The position numbers were made by a program, and so were the translations under genes. The notes beneath the pieces were generated by a model. The model was given only the letters and a program-made list of their open reading frames with translations, was not told the DNA's origin and made no database searches. Of a stretch of DNA of 64,000 nt, positions 17,464 to 26,067 are shown in pieces. Source of the stretch: CAVYXZ01 sp965223835 (lineage in GTDB: Bacteria; Chloroflexota; Anaerolineae; Aggregatilineales; Phototrophicaceae); contig CBDCXQ010000001.1 in assembly GCA_965223835.1 (NCBI GenBank), forward strand, positions 2,294,001 to 2,358,000, given 5' to 3'. Each line of letters opens with the position of its first letter. Positions within the stretch are counted from its first letter, which is position 1.

Positions 17464-18546
17464 ATGGATAAGCTTAATGTCGCGATTCTCGGCGCTACCG
17501 GTGCGGTTGGACAACGCTTTATCCAGCTGCTTGAGAATCACCCCTGGTTTCAGGTTGCAGAGGTTATTGGTTCCAGTCGAAGTGCGGGTCACATGTATGG
17601 TGAGATCGTCAATTGGATATTAGATGGCAGCCCGCCTAATCGGGTAGCGCGATTACGTGTCAAGTACCTGGATGCCGTCATCGATTCACCATTGATTTTC
17701 TCGGCATTGCCCAAAGAAGCGGCTAATCCGCGTGAGTTTGAACTTGCTGAGGCTGGACATGTGGTTTGTACTAATGCGTCGGCTAATCGAATGGTAGAAG
17801 ATGTACCGCTACTGCTTCCCGAAGCAAATGCCGATCATGTGCATTTGATTGATGTTCAGCGTAGGCAGCGGGGATGGTCAACCGGTGCATTGGTGGCAAA
17901 TTCAAATTGTACCAGCATGCCAGTCGTAATGGCGCTCGCACCGCTGCGGCAGTTTGGTATCACGAAACTACATATGGTGAGTGAACAGGCTGTTAGTGGT
18001 GCCGGGTATCCTGGCGTAGCATCACTCGATATTTTGGATAACGTCGTGCCGTTTGTGCCCGGCGATGAAGGTAAGATGGAAACTGAGCCACGAAAGATGC
18101 TGGGGCAGGTTCAGGGCAATTCCATCGAGTGGTTGGATATTATCGCGGGTGCGACCTGTACCCGTGTGCCGGTTATTGATGGACATCTGGTGAATATCTC
18201 GATTGAACTGGCAGCTCAGCCATCATTCGAGGCAGTCATTGACGCCTGGCAGTCATTTCGCGGTCCAATTCCGGTACCGCAGCTGCCCAGTGCGCCCGCA
18301 CAGCCGGTTGAATATTTGACGCAAATCGATCGCCCACAAATACGCCGGGACCGCAATGCGGGCAATGGCATGGCAACGTCGATTGGCCGACTTCGAGAAT
18401 GCCCGATTTTAGGTTATAAGTTTGCGGCACTTTCTCATAACACTATTCGGGGTGCTGCAGGTTGCAGCATTTTGAATGCTGAATTGTTAGCGGTCAAAGG
18501 TTATCTAAGTCAATTTCAACCCTTGCGGGAGCAGGCGTTCACATAA
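17464..18546 (+). CDS. asd: Aspartate-semialdehyde dehydrogenase, fungal/archaeal type
   Basis: A 360-aa NADP-dependent enzyme reducing aspartyl phosphate to aspartate semialdehyde, the branch point to lysine, threonine and methionine. The dinucleotide motif is ILGATGAVGQRF (residues 8-19), the catalytic Cys149 lies in SNCTSMP, and EQAVSGAGYPGV is the substrate-site loop. The sequence style (EVIGSSRSAGHMYGEIVNW, VPVIDGHLVNISIEL) matches the archaeal/fungal subgroup rather than the proteobacterial one. Its TAA shares one base with the ATG of the glycosyltransferase downstream, so the two are coupled. Confidence 0.94.
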   Translation: MDKLNVAILGATGAVGQRFIQLLENHPWFQVAEVIGSSRSAGHMYGEIVNWILDGSPPNRVARLRVKYLDAVIDSPLIFSALPKEAANPREFELAEAGHVVCTNASANRMVEDVPLLLPEANADHVHLIDVQRRQRGWSTGALVANSNCTSMPVVMALAPLRQFGITKLHMVSEQAVSGAGYPGVASLDILDNVVPFVPGDEGKMETEPRKMLGQVQGNSIEWLDIIAGATCTRVPVIDGHLVNISIELAAQPSFEAVIDAWQSFRGPIPVPQLPSAPAQPVEYLTQIDRPQIRRDRNAGNGMATSIGRLRECPILGYKFAALSHNTIRGAAGCSILNAELLAVKGYLSQFQPLREQAFT

Positions 18547-19721
18547 TGTCGCGTTTGGCTTCCCGTTTCGACATCTGCATGATCGTGGATAATGATGTCA
18601 CCCATGATGCGCGAGTTCAAAAAGAAGCAGCCAGTCTCGCGGCACATGGCTGGAAAGTTGTTGTGGTTGGTATATCTCGAAGCGGCGCAGAACCTCCCCC
18701 TGAAGAAAAGACGAATGGCTTTATGATTTCACGGGTTGTCCCCCGCATGCTCCGTCACACTTTGGCAAATAAACCAGGCCAAATTCTGCGGACAGTTGAG
18801 GGCTTTGTCCGGGCTGCTATCTGCTTACGTCGCTTTGATGCGCACATCTACCATGCACATGATTTTACTGGTCTGGTTATCGTCGCGCTGGCGGGAATAT
18901 GGGTCCGTCCAGTCATTTATGATTCGCATGAGCTTTATTTTGGCCGTCCGTTGGCTCCGCTAACGCGCCATCTAAGTTTTGTCTTGCAGCCGATTGAGCG
19001 GTGGTTAGCAAGGCGATCTACTCGTGTCATTGCGACCACACAAGCTCGTGCTGACGAATTTGTGAGATCGCTGCAGATTGATGAACCAGTAATCGTGCGC
19101 AACGCAGTAGATTTACGTCAACCACAGGCTGCTGCTGTCGCCATACAAGCCCACGATCGAATTAAAATAATTCACAGTGGGTGGCTGATTGCGGGCAGAC
19201 ACCTTCGTGAACTTGTTGCGACATTACAATTCTTGCCGCCGAATATTTCAGTCGTATTGATTGGAAGTGGCCCCCTCCAGGAGTCATTAGAAACATTAGC
19301 GAAGCAACTGAATGCAAGTGATCGACTCGAGATTGTCGGTGCAATCCTGCCGGAGCAGATGATCAGGACGTTAAAACAAGCGACGTTGGCTGCGGTTTTG
19401 ATTACAGATGATTATTTGAGCTACTATCTATCATTGCCCAATAAGTTCTTTGAAGCAGTTGCGGCTGGTTTACCGATCATTGCCAGCCCGATACCCGAAG
19501 TCAAGCATATGATTGAATCCTACGACATCGGTGTTCTGTGCAACCCTAAAGACCCCCAGGAAATTGCGCTGGCTATCCAAACAGCGTTGAAGCCAGAAAA
19601 CTTTAGTCGTTTGCAGGCAAACGTGAAACGTGCCCAACAGGATTTAAACTGGGAGGCCGAAGAACGAAAGCTGATCGCATTATATGAATCTGTCTTTGCC
19701 GAAAGCGGGGCGGGGCGTTGA
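18546..19721 (+). CDS. GT4-type glycosyltransferase
   Basis: A 391-aa GT-B fold glycosyltransferase. The N-terminal domain has the VTHDARVQKEAASLAAHGW stretch common in GT4 enzymes of polysaccharide and glycolipid synthesis and a HAHDFTG segment; the C-terminal nucleotide-sugar domain has SGWLIAGRHLRELV, LIGSGPLQESLE and the acidic SLPNKFFEAVAAGLPIIASP motif. It overlaps asd by 1 bp and UDP-sulfoquinovose synthase by 4 bp (TTGA), which suggests it may use UDP-sulfoquinovose, as SqdX does in cyanobacteria. That assignment rests on context; sequence alone does not show the donor or acceptor. Confidence 0.88.
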   Translation: MSRLASRFDICMIVDNDVTHDARVQKEAASLAAHGWKVVVVGISRSGAEPPPEEKTNGFMISRVVPRMLRHTLANKPGQILRTVEGFVRAAICLRRFDAHIYHAHDFTGLVIVALAGIWVRPVIYDSHELYFGRPLAPLTRHLSFVLQPIERWLARRSTRVIATTQARADEFVRSLQIDEPVIVRNAVDLRQPQAAAVAIQAHDRIKIIHSGWLIAGRHLRELVATLQFLPPNISVVLIGSGPLQESLETLAKQLNASDRLEIVGAILPEQMIRTLKQATLAAVLITDDYLSYYLSLPNKFFEAVAAGLPIIASPIPEVKHMIESYDIGVLCNPKDPQEIALAIQTALKPENFSRLQANVKRAQQDLNWEAEERKLIALYESVFAESGAGR

Positions 19722-20917
19722 AGGTTTTTATTGCCGGAATCGATGGCTATCTTGGTTGGCCGTTGGCACAACATCTCGCAGCCCGTGGTCATCAAGTCGC
19801 TGGTATAGATGCTGGTCTTCGTCGCAAATGGGTAGCTGAAGTTGGGGGTACAAGCGCGATTCCCATCTACACCTTGTCTGACAGGTTGACTGCTTTCGAA
19901 CAGACCTATGGCTATCGCCCAGTTGTTCAGCAGGATAACCTGCTGAATTACGCAGCCATTCGGAACTTACTGGAAGCCTGCGAACCCGACGCCATTGTTC
20001 ACCTCGCAGAAATGCCATCAGCCGCTTACTCAATGATTGATTCGGCCCATACGGCATTTACGCAACACAACAACGTCATTGGCAACCTGAATATGTTGTG
20101 GGCCATAAAAGAAGTTTGTCCAAACACACACCTTATCAAGCTGGGAACCATGGGGGAATATGGTACGCCGGATGTCGACATCCCCGAAGGTTTTTTTGAG
20201 GTAGAATTTCGTGGTCGTAAGACGACATTACCTTTCCCCCGGCAACCTGGTAGTTTTTACCATCTGAGCAAAGTTCACGATTCGCACAATACGGCATTCG
20301 CCTGTCAGGTTTGGGGTCTGCGGGCCACCGACATCATGCAGGGTGTCGTTTTTGGAACTCAGGTGGATGAGAAGCTGGCTGATCCGAGTTTGTGTACTCG
20401 CCTCGATTTTGATGAATGTTTTGGAACCGTCATCAATCGTTTTTGTTGCCAGGTCACAATCGGACATCCACTTACATTGTATGGTAGCGGTGATCAGAAA
20501 CGCAGTTTCTTGCCGTTGCGCGATTCAATGCAATGTTTGACACTGGCGGTTGAGAATCCGCCTGAAACAGGGGAATATCGCGTATTTAATCAGTTTGATG
20601 AATGCTACACGGTAAGTGAGCTAGCCACTCTGGTGCGTGCCGCCGCTCAAGATGCCGGACTGTCAGTTGAAATTGAACATTATGCTAATCCGCGCCAGGA
20701 AGTTGAGCAACACTACTATAATCCAGACCGTAATAAGCTCGATAAACTGGGTTACCAGCCAACTCATGACATTAGGTCAGAATTACAGATTATGCTGGCT
20801 GACTTACACGTACACCGTCAACATATTCAAGAATATGCTCATGTCCTGGTACCTGATATTCATTGGGATGGGACACGTAGTCGACCACACATTATGCAAG
20901 GAGACCAAACTCAATGA
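19718..20917 (+). CDS. sqdB: UDP-sulfoquinovose synthase
   Basis: A 399-aa SDR-family enzyme (SQD1/SqdB) that converts UDP-glucose and sulfite to UDP-sulfoquinovose, the head-group donor of the sulfolipid SQDG. The NAD motif is GIDGYLG (residues 7-13). The family signatures GTMGEYGTPDVDIPEGFF and FYHLSKVHDSHN are present, with Thr144, Tyr181 and Lys185 in the catalytic positions, one residue from the numbering I recall for plant SQD1 (Thr145, Tyr182, Lys186). IMQGVVFGTQ is also typical. Start is TTG at 19718 inside the TTGA overlap with the glycosyltransferase; its own stop overlaps hisD by 4 bp (ATGA). Confidence 0.92.
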   Translation: MKVFIAGIDGYLGWPLAQHLAARGHQVAGIDAGLRRKWVAEVGGTSAIPIYTLSDRLTAFEQTYGYRPVVQQDNLLNYAAIRNLLEACEPDAIVHLAEMPSAAYSMIDSAHTAFTQHNNVIGNLNMLWAIKEVCPNTHLIKLGTMGEYGTPDVDIPEGFFEVEFRGRKTTLPFPRQPGSFYHLSKVHDSHNTAFACQVWGLRATDIMQGVVFGTQVDEKLADPSLCTRLDFDECFGTVINRFCCQVTIGHPLTLYGSGDQKRSFLPLRDSMQCLTLAVENPPETGEYRVFNQFDECYTVSELATLVRAAAQDAGLSVEIEHYANPRQEVEQHYYNPDRNKLDKLGYQPTHDIRSELQIMLADLHVHRQHIQEYAHVLVPDIHWDGTRSRPHIMQGDQTQ

Positions 20918-22224
20918 TTCAGTCCTGGGAACTCTCGACTATAGCACCAGCGGACTTAAATCGAATTATGCGGCGGGCTGAAGTTGATATTCACGAGATT
21001 CTGCCGCTAGCACAGGCGGTGATTAATCAGGTGCGTAGTGAGGGCGATGCAGCAGTTGTTAAGTATGCGCAGGAATTCGACACTGAAATTTTTGAGTTTT
21101 CAATGCTGAAAGCTACGCCAGCCGATTTTAAAGCTGCGCGGACTGCTCTGGATGCTGAAGTGATTGCCGCGATTGAACTATCATATGAGAATATTCGTAA
21201 ATTCCACGAAGAACAGATGCCGGAACCCATGTGGTTTACTGAGGTCCAACCTGGCATTATGGCAGGCGAAAAGATTACGCCAGTTCCTAGTGTAGGCCTT
21301 ACAGTGCCCGGTGTAAAAGGTTCCTTCCCGTCGGTCATGTTGATGCTGGCTGTACCGGCAAGGGTTGCTGGCGTTAGCCGCATTGTTGCCGTTACGCCCC
21401 CCAATCAATTTGGCAAAGTTGATAATGCATCTCTGATCGCCGCCGAAGTCTGTGGCATTGATGAAGTTTACGCGGTAGGTGGCATTCAAGCGATGGCAGC
21501 GCTGGCCTATGGTACTGAGACGATAGCACCGGTTGACAAAGTTGTTGGACCTGGTAATGCATATGTTTCCGCCGCTAAGCATCTGCTGCATGGCGTGATG
21601 GACGTGGGGGTTCCAGCAGGCCCCAGCGAATCCATTATTCTGGCAGATGAGCACGTCGATAGCCGCCTGGCAGCCCTTGACCTGCTGGTCGAAGCCGAAC
21701 ACGGCCCTGATTCAGCAGCACTGCTCGTGACTCATAGTCGGACGATTGCTAATCAGGTAAAGGCGATATTGCCTGACTATATCGCCGAATTACCGTCATG
21801 GCGGCAAGACTTTGTTAAGACGGTCCTATCGAATTATGGCGGAATCATGTTGACGGCCAGTTTGGCGGACTCAATCGCATTTGTGAATGACTATGCACCG
21901 GAACATCTCGAAATCTTGACTGAAGACCCATTTATCACCTTGAACAAAATTAGAAACGCGGGTGAAATTCTGCTGGGGCCACTGACACCTATACCAACAT
22001 CAAATTACTGTCTCGGTTTAAATGCCATTTTGCCAACCGGGGGGTTCGCCAAGAGCTTCTCATCCGTCAGTGTTTGGGACTTTCTCAAACGTAGCGGGAT
22101 TGGTTACCTCTCGCGCGAAGGTTATGATCGTTTGCAGGGTATCACTGCTACCCTTGCGGACTATGAGGGGTTTCCGGCGCATGCAATGGCGATTCGCAAA
22201 CGCAATGAGATTCTCGGCGAATGA
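20914..22224 (+). CDS. hisD: Histidinol dehydrogenase
   Basis: A 436-aa zinc enzyme doing the last two oxidations of histidine synthesis (histidinol to histidine). Family stretches: VPSVGLTVPGVKGSFPSV, VDKVVGPGNAYV, GVPAGPSES, EAEHGPDSAALLVT with the conserved His, and NDYAPEHLEI. Length is normal. AGGAG lies 10 nt before the ATG, which overlaps sqdB (ATGA), and its stop overlaps the next gene by 4 bp (ATGA), so hisD is coupled to a sulfolipid gene and an APH-like gene. The hisZ-hisG pair lies just beyond on the opposite strand. Confidence 0.96.
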   Translation: MIQSWELSTIAPADLNRIMRRAEVDIHEILPLAQAVINQVRSEGDAAVVKYAQEFDTEIFEFSMLKATPADFKAARTALDAEVIAAIELSYENIRKFHEEQMPEPMWFTEVQPGIMAGEKITPVPSVGLTVPGVKGSFPSVMLMLAVPARVAGVSRIVAVTPPNQFGKVDNASLIAAEVCGIDEVYAVGGIQAMAALAYGTETIAPVDKVVGPGNAYVSAAKHLLHGVMDVGVPAGPSESIILADEHVDSRLAALDLLVEAEHGPDSAALLVTHSRTIANQVKAILPDYIAELPSWRQDFVKTVLSNYGGIMLTASLADSIAFVNDYAPEHLEILTEDPFITLNKIRNAGEILLGPLTPIPTSNYCLGLNAILPTGGFAKSFSSVSVWDFLKRSGIGYLSREGYDRLQGITATLADYEGFPAHAMAIRKRNEILGE

Positions 22225-23477
22225 GTGACGACCGATTGCAACAGATTCAGACCCTACAATTTAGCGATAAATCACAGGCAGAATACCTGTTGTTGCTGCT
22301 CATTCGTGAGATGTTTCCGCTTGATGTTGTTGAAGTTGAGCTACGACCACTGGCAGTTTCACTCAATTCATTTAATGGTTTTATGACCCTGGTGGATGGA
22401 ACCCGCTATTTTTATAAGACCCATACGGAGCCAGATAGCGTCATCAGCGAATATTACAACTCGGCTACGTTAGCCGATGCCGGCTATCCAGTGATTAAGC
22501 CTCTGTATAGTTCGACTGAATGGGGGAAGCAATTACTCATCTATGAGGTCATTGAAGCCCCTTCGGTTTTTGATGTAGCGTGGTCAATTGAGGTTGGGGA
22601 ATCCAATCAATTGTCGCAGCTTACGCAAGCCCAACATCGATCCGATGCCGACCTTTTGGCATTCTATCGGAACAGTCTTAAACAGCAATCGGCGGTTGAT
22701 GCCAGTCAAGCCAGTGTGCACCAACTGTTTTACCATCGTTTAACCGGTGGGCGATTGGAACGTTTTTATGGGCCGTTACCGAACAGACTGGGTGAGTATC
22801 CGTCAATACAGTTGCCAGATGGCTTACATTCAATGCAAGCGGTCCGGCAAGCGCGTTGGAAGATTAACGGACAGGAATATACGGAATCCCTTGATGATCT
22901 GATGCAGAACGCGATTCGCCTATTGGAACCGGCTCAGTCTGGCCCGTCTATTGTTGGACACGGTGATGCCCACAATGGCAACGTATTTTTCCTTGAGGAT
23001 GAAGAGTCTTTATTATATTTTGATCCCGCTTTTGCCGGTCAGCATCATCCAATATTAGATTTAACCAAACCTCTATTTCATAATGTGTTCGCCATGTGGA
23101 TGTATTTCCCACATGTCAAAGCCCAGCAGTTGAGCATTAACCTGAAGCGTGACCGCAATTCATGGCAGGTTGAGCATAATTACAGATTGCACCCCGCCCG
23201 TTCTATGTTTTTTGATAGCAAGGTGCAGCGGGTACTGCTGCCGATTTTGCTGGACCTAAAGCAGCACAATTGGCTGCGGGATGATTGGCGCAACTACCTT
23301 AAAGCAGCACTATTCTGCTGTCCATTTTTGACGATGAATTTGACGGACGGTAAAAAATTTCCGCCGGACGTCAGCCTTTTAGGGTTGACAATGGCGGTTG
23401 AGATGGGGGCAGAAAGTTCAGGTAGACGTAGTTTTATTGATGAAACGCTTGATGCTGTTGCTCACCAACTAACTTAG
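22221..23477 (+). CDS. APH/choline-kinase-like phosphotransferase, substrate unknown
   Basis: A 418-aa protein with the aminoglycoside-phosphotransferase/protein-kinase-like fold. The catalytic loop reads GHGDAHNGNVFF, matching the HxDxHxxN pattern, followed by YFDPAFAGQHHP as the metal-binding DFG equivalent. The N-terminal lobe has TRYFYKTH, with the expected Lys. Relatives phosphorylate antibiotics, choline, homoserine or sugars; nothing here defines the substrate, and the position after hisD suggests metabolism rather than resistance. It overlaps hisD by 4 bp and converges on hisG with a 9-bp overlap. Confidence 0.8.
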   Translation: MSDDRLQQIQTLQFSDKSQAEYLLLLLIREMFPLDVVEVELRPLAVSLNSFNGFMTLVDGTRYFYKTHTEPDSVISEYYNSATLADAGYPVIKPLYSSTEWGKQLLIYEVIEAPSVFDVAWSIEVGESNQLSQLTQAQHRSDADLLAFYRNSLKQQSAVDASQASVHQLFYHRLTGGRLERFYGPLPNRLGEYPSIQLPDGLHSMQAVRQARWKINGQEYTESLDDLMQNAIRLLEPAQSGPSIVGHGDAHNGNVFFLEDEESLLYFDPAFAGQHHPILDLTKPLFHNVFAMWMYFPHVKAQQLSINLKRDRNSWQVEHNYRLHPARSMFFDSKVQRVLLPILLDLKQHNWLRDDWRNYLKAALFCCPFLTMNLTDGKKFPPDVSLLGLTMAVEMGAESSGRRSFIDETLDAVAHQLT

Positions 23478-24479
23478 AAGCTCCATCAAATTGGCATAAG
23501 TCGGCGATTGCTCCATAAACACATAGCGTACCGGCATTGCTGTGGTTTGAGTTCCACCAATCGCCCGCAGATGATCGACCGCAGCCAGGAGCTGGTCGCT
23601 CGCAACGGTGATGGTCAAAGTATACCATTGCTCATTAACACGGCCATTTTGGGTATATATTGGCGCTAGCGTAGGGCCTTGCAAACCCCGTGTCACCGGG
23701 TTGTCGGCAATTCGCTGGGCAATCTGCTCCGGGTCAGGACCTTGAATGTCAGCAGTCACTTGATAATACTGACGCCCCTGTAAGGCAGCATCAATGTATT
23801 CGAGAAATATGCGAACAGCGGGAAGTAACGCTTGACTAGTCTGCAAAAGGCGACGATTGCCAATTAAACAAGCCTGCGATCTAACAATTATGCCGTCTGA
23901 GGTTATTGGTTTGAGGTGGTTTTCACGGAGTGTTGTCCCCGTTTGATTAATGTCAACCACGACATCGGCGTACCCTAGAGTGGGTGCGGCTTCAATGGCA
24001 CCTTCAGCTTTGACAATCTGAAAATGGTGAACGCCATGTGCGTGCAAGAATTGCCGTGTTAAATGGGTGTAGGTCGTGGCAACACGTAAATCACGCTGCT
24101 TGTCGTCACGAAAATCCAACGCAACTTCGGCTAAATCCGTCATGTGCTGAACATCAACCCAGGATTCCGGCACAGCAACCAGCAATTGACAATGCCCAAA
24201 ACCAAGCTGGTCGTGAATCACGATCAAGTCGTCGTGAGGGTTCTCGCACACAACATCGTAGCCGGTAATCCCCAGATGTGCTGTGCCGTCTGAGACTTTG
24301 TAAACAACATCTTTGACCCGCTGAAAAAGAACATCAAATTCAGGGATTTTCGGAACTGTTCCGCTATATTGCCGGGAATTTGGTTTATGGACACGGATTC
24401 CACAGTCGCGCAAAAAGCTCGTCGTCGGCTCGGCAATAGCCCCTTTACTGGGTAAGGCGAGGGTGATCTTATTCGCCAT
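23469..24479 (-). CDS. hisG: ATP phosphoribosyltransferase, long form
   Basis: A 336-aa HisG catalysing the first step of histidine synthesis (ATP plus PRPP). The N-terminus is MANKITLALPSKGAI, with the catalytic domain to about residue 235 (GYDVVCEN; YADVVVDINQTGTTLREN as the PRPP loop). A C-terminal regulatory domain follows, recognised by GLQGPTLAPIY, WYTLTITV and LRAIGGTQTTAMPVRYVF. This is the long, normally HisZ-independent form, yet hisZ lies directly upstream with an 11-bp overlap. The ATG at 24479 has AGGAG 4 nt upstream; a longer open frame runs 22 codons back inside hisZ. Confidence 0.93.
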   Translation of the reverse strand: MANKITLALPSKGAIAEPTTSFLRDCGIRVHKPNSRQYSGTVPKIPEFDVLFQRVKDVVYKVSDGTAHLGITGYDVVCENPHDDLIVIHDQLGFGHCQLLVAVPESWVDVQHMTDLAEVALDFRDDKQRDLRVATTYTHLTRQFLHAHGVHHFQIVKAEGAIEAAPTLGYADVVVDINQTGTTLRENHLKPITSDGIIVRSQACLIGNRRLLQTSQALLPAVRIFLEYIDAALQGRQYYQVTADIQGPDPEQIAQRIADNPVTRGLQGPTLAPIYTQNGRVNEQWYTLTITVASDQLLAAVDHLRAIGGTQTTAMPVRYVFMEQSPTYANLMELLS

Positions 24480-25896
24480 AATTCTCCTGCCGGATCGCAT
24501 TTTCCAAAGCTTCAACAGTCGATAAAGTGTATTGCTGTCCGCCATACGTAATCATACCGGAACTGTTAATCTCCACAACCATTTGATTACTCTCGATGTG
24601 CTCAGCGGGTAGCAGGACAACCGTTATATCGTGCTGACGTAATGAAGTCGCCAGTTCAGTTGCCATATACGCATTATCATTTGTCAGGGTAATATATATC
24701 GCTGCCGGTAAATCGGGGGAGGGGGATTCGATACAACCAAGCAATTGGTCGAGATAATAGGCAAAACCTACTGCTGGTACTGATTGAGTACCGCCGATCA
24801 GGGAAATTAGCTCATCGTAGCGACCGCCAGTTCCCAGTTGCCTATGGTCTTTTGAATTAATCTCAAAAATGATGCCGGTATAGTATTCCCAGTTACGTGT
24901 AAGGTATGGTTGAATGATTAGCTGCGAAGTATCAACGGCATAGGCATCTAAAACTTTAATGGTTGCTTGCCAGTCCTGGAACAGTTTCATGGCGTCAGGA
25001 TCAGCATTAATCCACTTCTCGATTGCTCTAAAGGCTTCGGTCGGAGTTGACGCGATATTGGTCCAATCTTCAAGAAACATCAAGGCCTTGTTGACCTGCT
25101 GTGTTTCGGTCAAGCGTTGCTGCTTTTGTAGTAGGCGGCGAGCAATATCATGCTGGGTTCGCCCGCCCATGGTGGTGCTGCGGCGAGTCGCCTCCAATAG
25201 TAACTGTAGCATGTGCTGCGTGTTGTTTTCAGCTTGTTTGAGTGTCACCATTTCATGAGGCAGTTCATCAGACGAATTCGACTTTGATGCTATGCTAGTC
25301 AGGGCCTGCTCAAATTGTTCCAGGATGTATTGTTTGCCCAAATCGGGTTGATGCAACACATTAATATGTTTCAGGAGAAATTGCTCGGTACGACTGTCTA
25401 GCTGATAACGTCGAAGCAGATGACGAGTCAACCCGGCATGACCAATAACAAGCTCGTAGTCGCGTAATTGAATTCGCTTAAGCCCTTGAACTGCCAGCCC
25501 AATGATTTCAGCGTCAATTGCAGGTCCAGCGAGGCCAATAAGTTCGGCGCCCATACTCTCTTGCTGATAAGCGTGTTGGAAGCTGTTCGGATTATCGACA
25601 AAAATAGGGCCACTAAACTGCCAGCGGACAATGGCCTGCTGCGTGTGATTTACGAAACGATGAGCAGCAATTGCTGTAAATTCTGGACGCAGTGCCAGTT
25701 GCTGACCTCGCCGGGTAAATGTAAATAACTGATCAATGACTTGATCGCCAGCCCGTGTCAGGAAAAGTTCAGCCCGTTCAATGATCGGTGTTGAGAGTGA
25801 TTCATAGCCAAAATGAGCCATGTGGTCCTGCAACATGTTAATCGCACGGCTTATTTCCAGGCTATTTTGCTTACGCGCAAGTTGCCGATCAGTCAC
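24469..25896 (-). CDS. hisZ: HisZ-like ATP phosphoribosyltransferase regulatory subunit (HisS paralogue)
   Basis: A 475-aa class II aminoacyl-tRNA-synthetase-like protein. It retains the HisS-like scaffold (LALRPEFTAIAAHRF; LGTGGRYDELISLIGG; VPAVGFAYYLD), but the motif-2 region reads GPIFVDNPNSFQHAYQQESMG, lacking the arginines expected of an active histidyl-tRNA synthetase, hence HisZ. At 475 residues it is longer than usual HisZ (near 390) and has a C-terminal stretch (about 400-475: IYITLTNDNAYMATELATSL) like a remnant of the HisS anticodon-binding domain. GTG start at 25896 with GGAG 7 nt upstream. Cotranscribed with hisG. A true histidyl-tRNA synthetase is less likely but not excluded. 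Confidence 0.75.
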   Translation of the reverse strand: MTDRQLARKQNSLEISRAINMLQDHMAHFGYESLSTPIIERAELFLTRAGDQVIDQLFTFTRRGQQLALRPEFTAIAAHRFVNHTQQAIVRWQFSGPIFVDNPNSFQHAYQQESMGAELIGLAGPAIDAEIIGLAVQGLKRIQLRDYELVIGHAGLTRHLLRRYQLDSRTEQFLLKHINVLHQPDLGKQYILEQFEQALTSIASKSNSSDELPHEMVTLKQAENNTQHMLQLLLEATRRSTTMGGRTQHDIARRLLQKQQRLTETQQVNKALMFLEDWTNIASTPTEAFRAIEKWINADPDAMKLFQDWQATIKVLDAYAVDTSQLIIQPYLTRNWEYYTGIIFEINSKDHRQLGTGGRYDELISLIGGTQSVPAVGFAYYLDQLLGCIESPSPDLPAAIYITLTNDNAYMATELATSLRQHDITVVLLPAEHIESNQMVVEINSSGMITYGGQQYTLSTVEALENAIRQENYGE

Positions 25897-25929
25897 CGAA
25901 AAGCTCCATTGTGGATTACAAGCGTCATC

Positions 25930-25957
25930 ATCATATCGTGCTTTATTTAAACTTCAA
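25930..25957 (-). promoter_or_regulatory. Putative promoter of hisZ-hisG
   Basis: On the minus strand, TTGAAG (25957-25952), a 16-bp spacer and TATGAT (25935-25930). Transcription would start near 25923, about 27 nt before the GTG of hisZ. It is divergent from the promoter at 25991. Confidence 0.5.
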
Positions 25958-25990
25958 TACCGGTTTATTCTAATCGCATCAAGGGCTAAA

Positions 25991-26019
25991 TTGCCGTTCA
26001 AGGATTTTGGCTTTATACT
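25991..26019 (+). promoter_or_regulatory. Putative promoter of the SH3b-repeat gene
   Basis: TTGCCG (25991-25996), a 17-bp spacer and TATACT (26014-26019). Transcription would start near 26026, leaving a leader of about 42 nt that contains GGAGAG before the ATG at 26068. Confidence 0.5.
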
Positions 26020-26067
26020 TGCATGTGTAATATGCTTTAGGGATGGGCTATTGACAGGAGAGACGCG

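Noticed and set aside
22221..23477. Aminoglycoside resistance gene
   Set aside because: The HxDxHxxN motif is shared by many kinases; coupling to hisD and the lack of any mobile context argue for a metabolic role.
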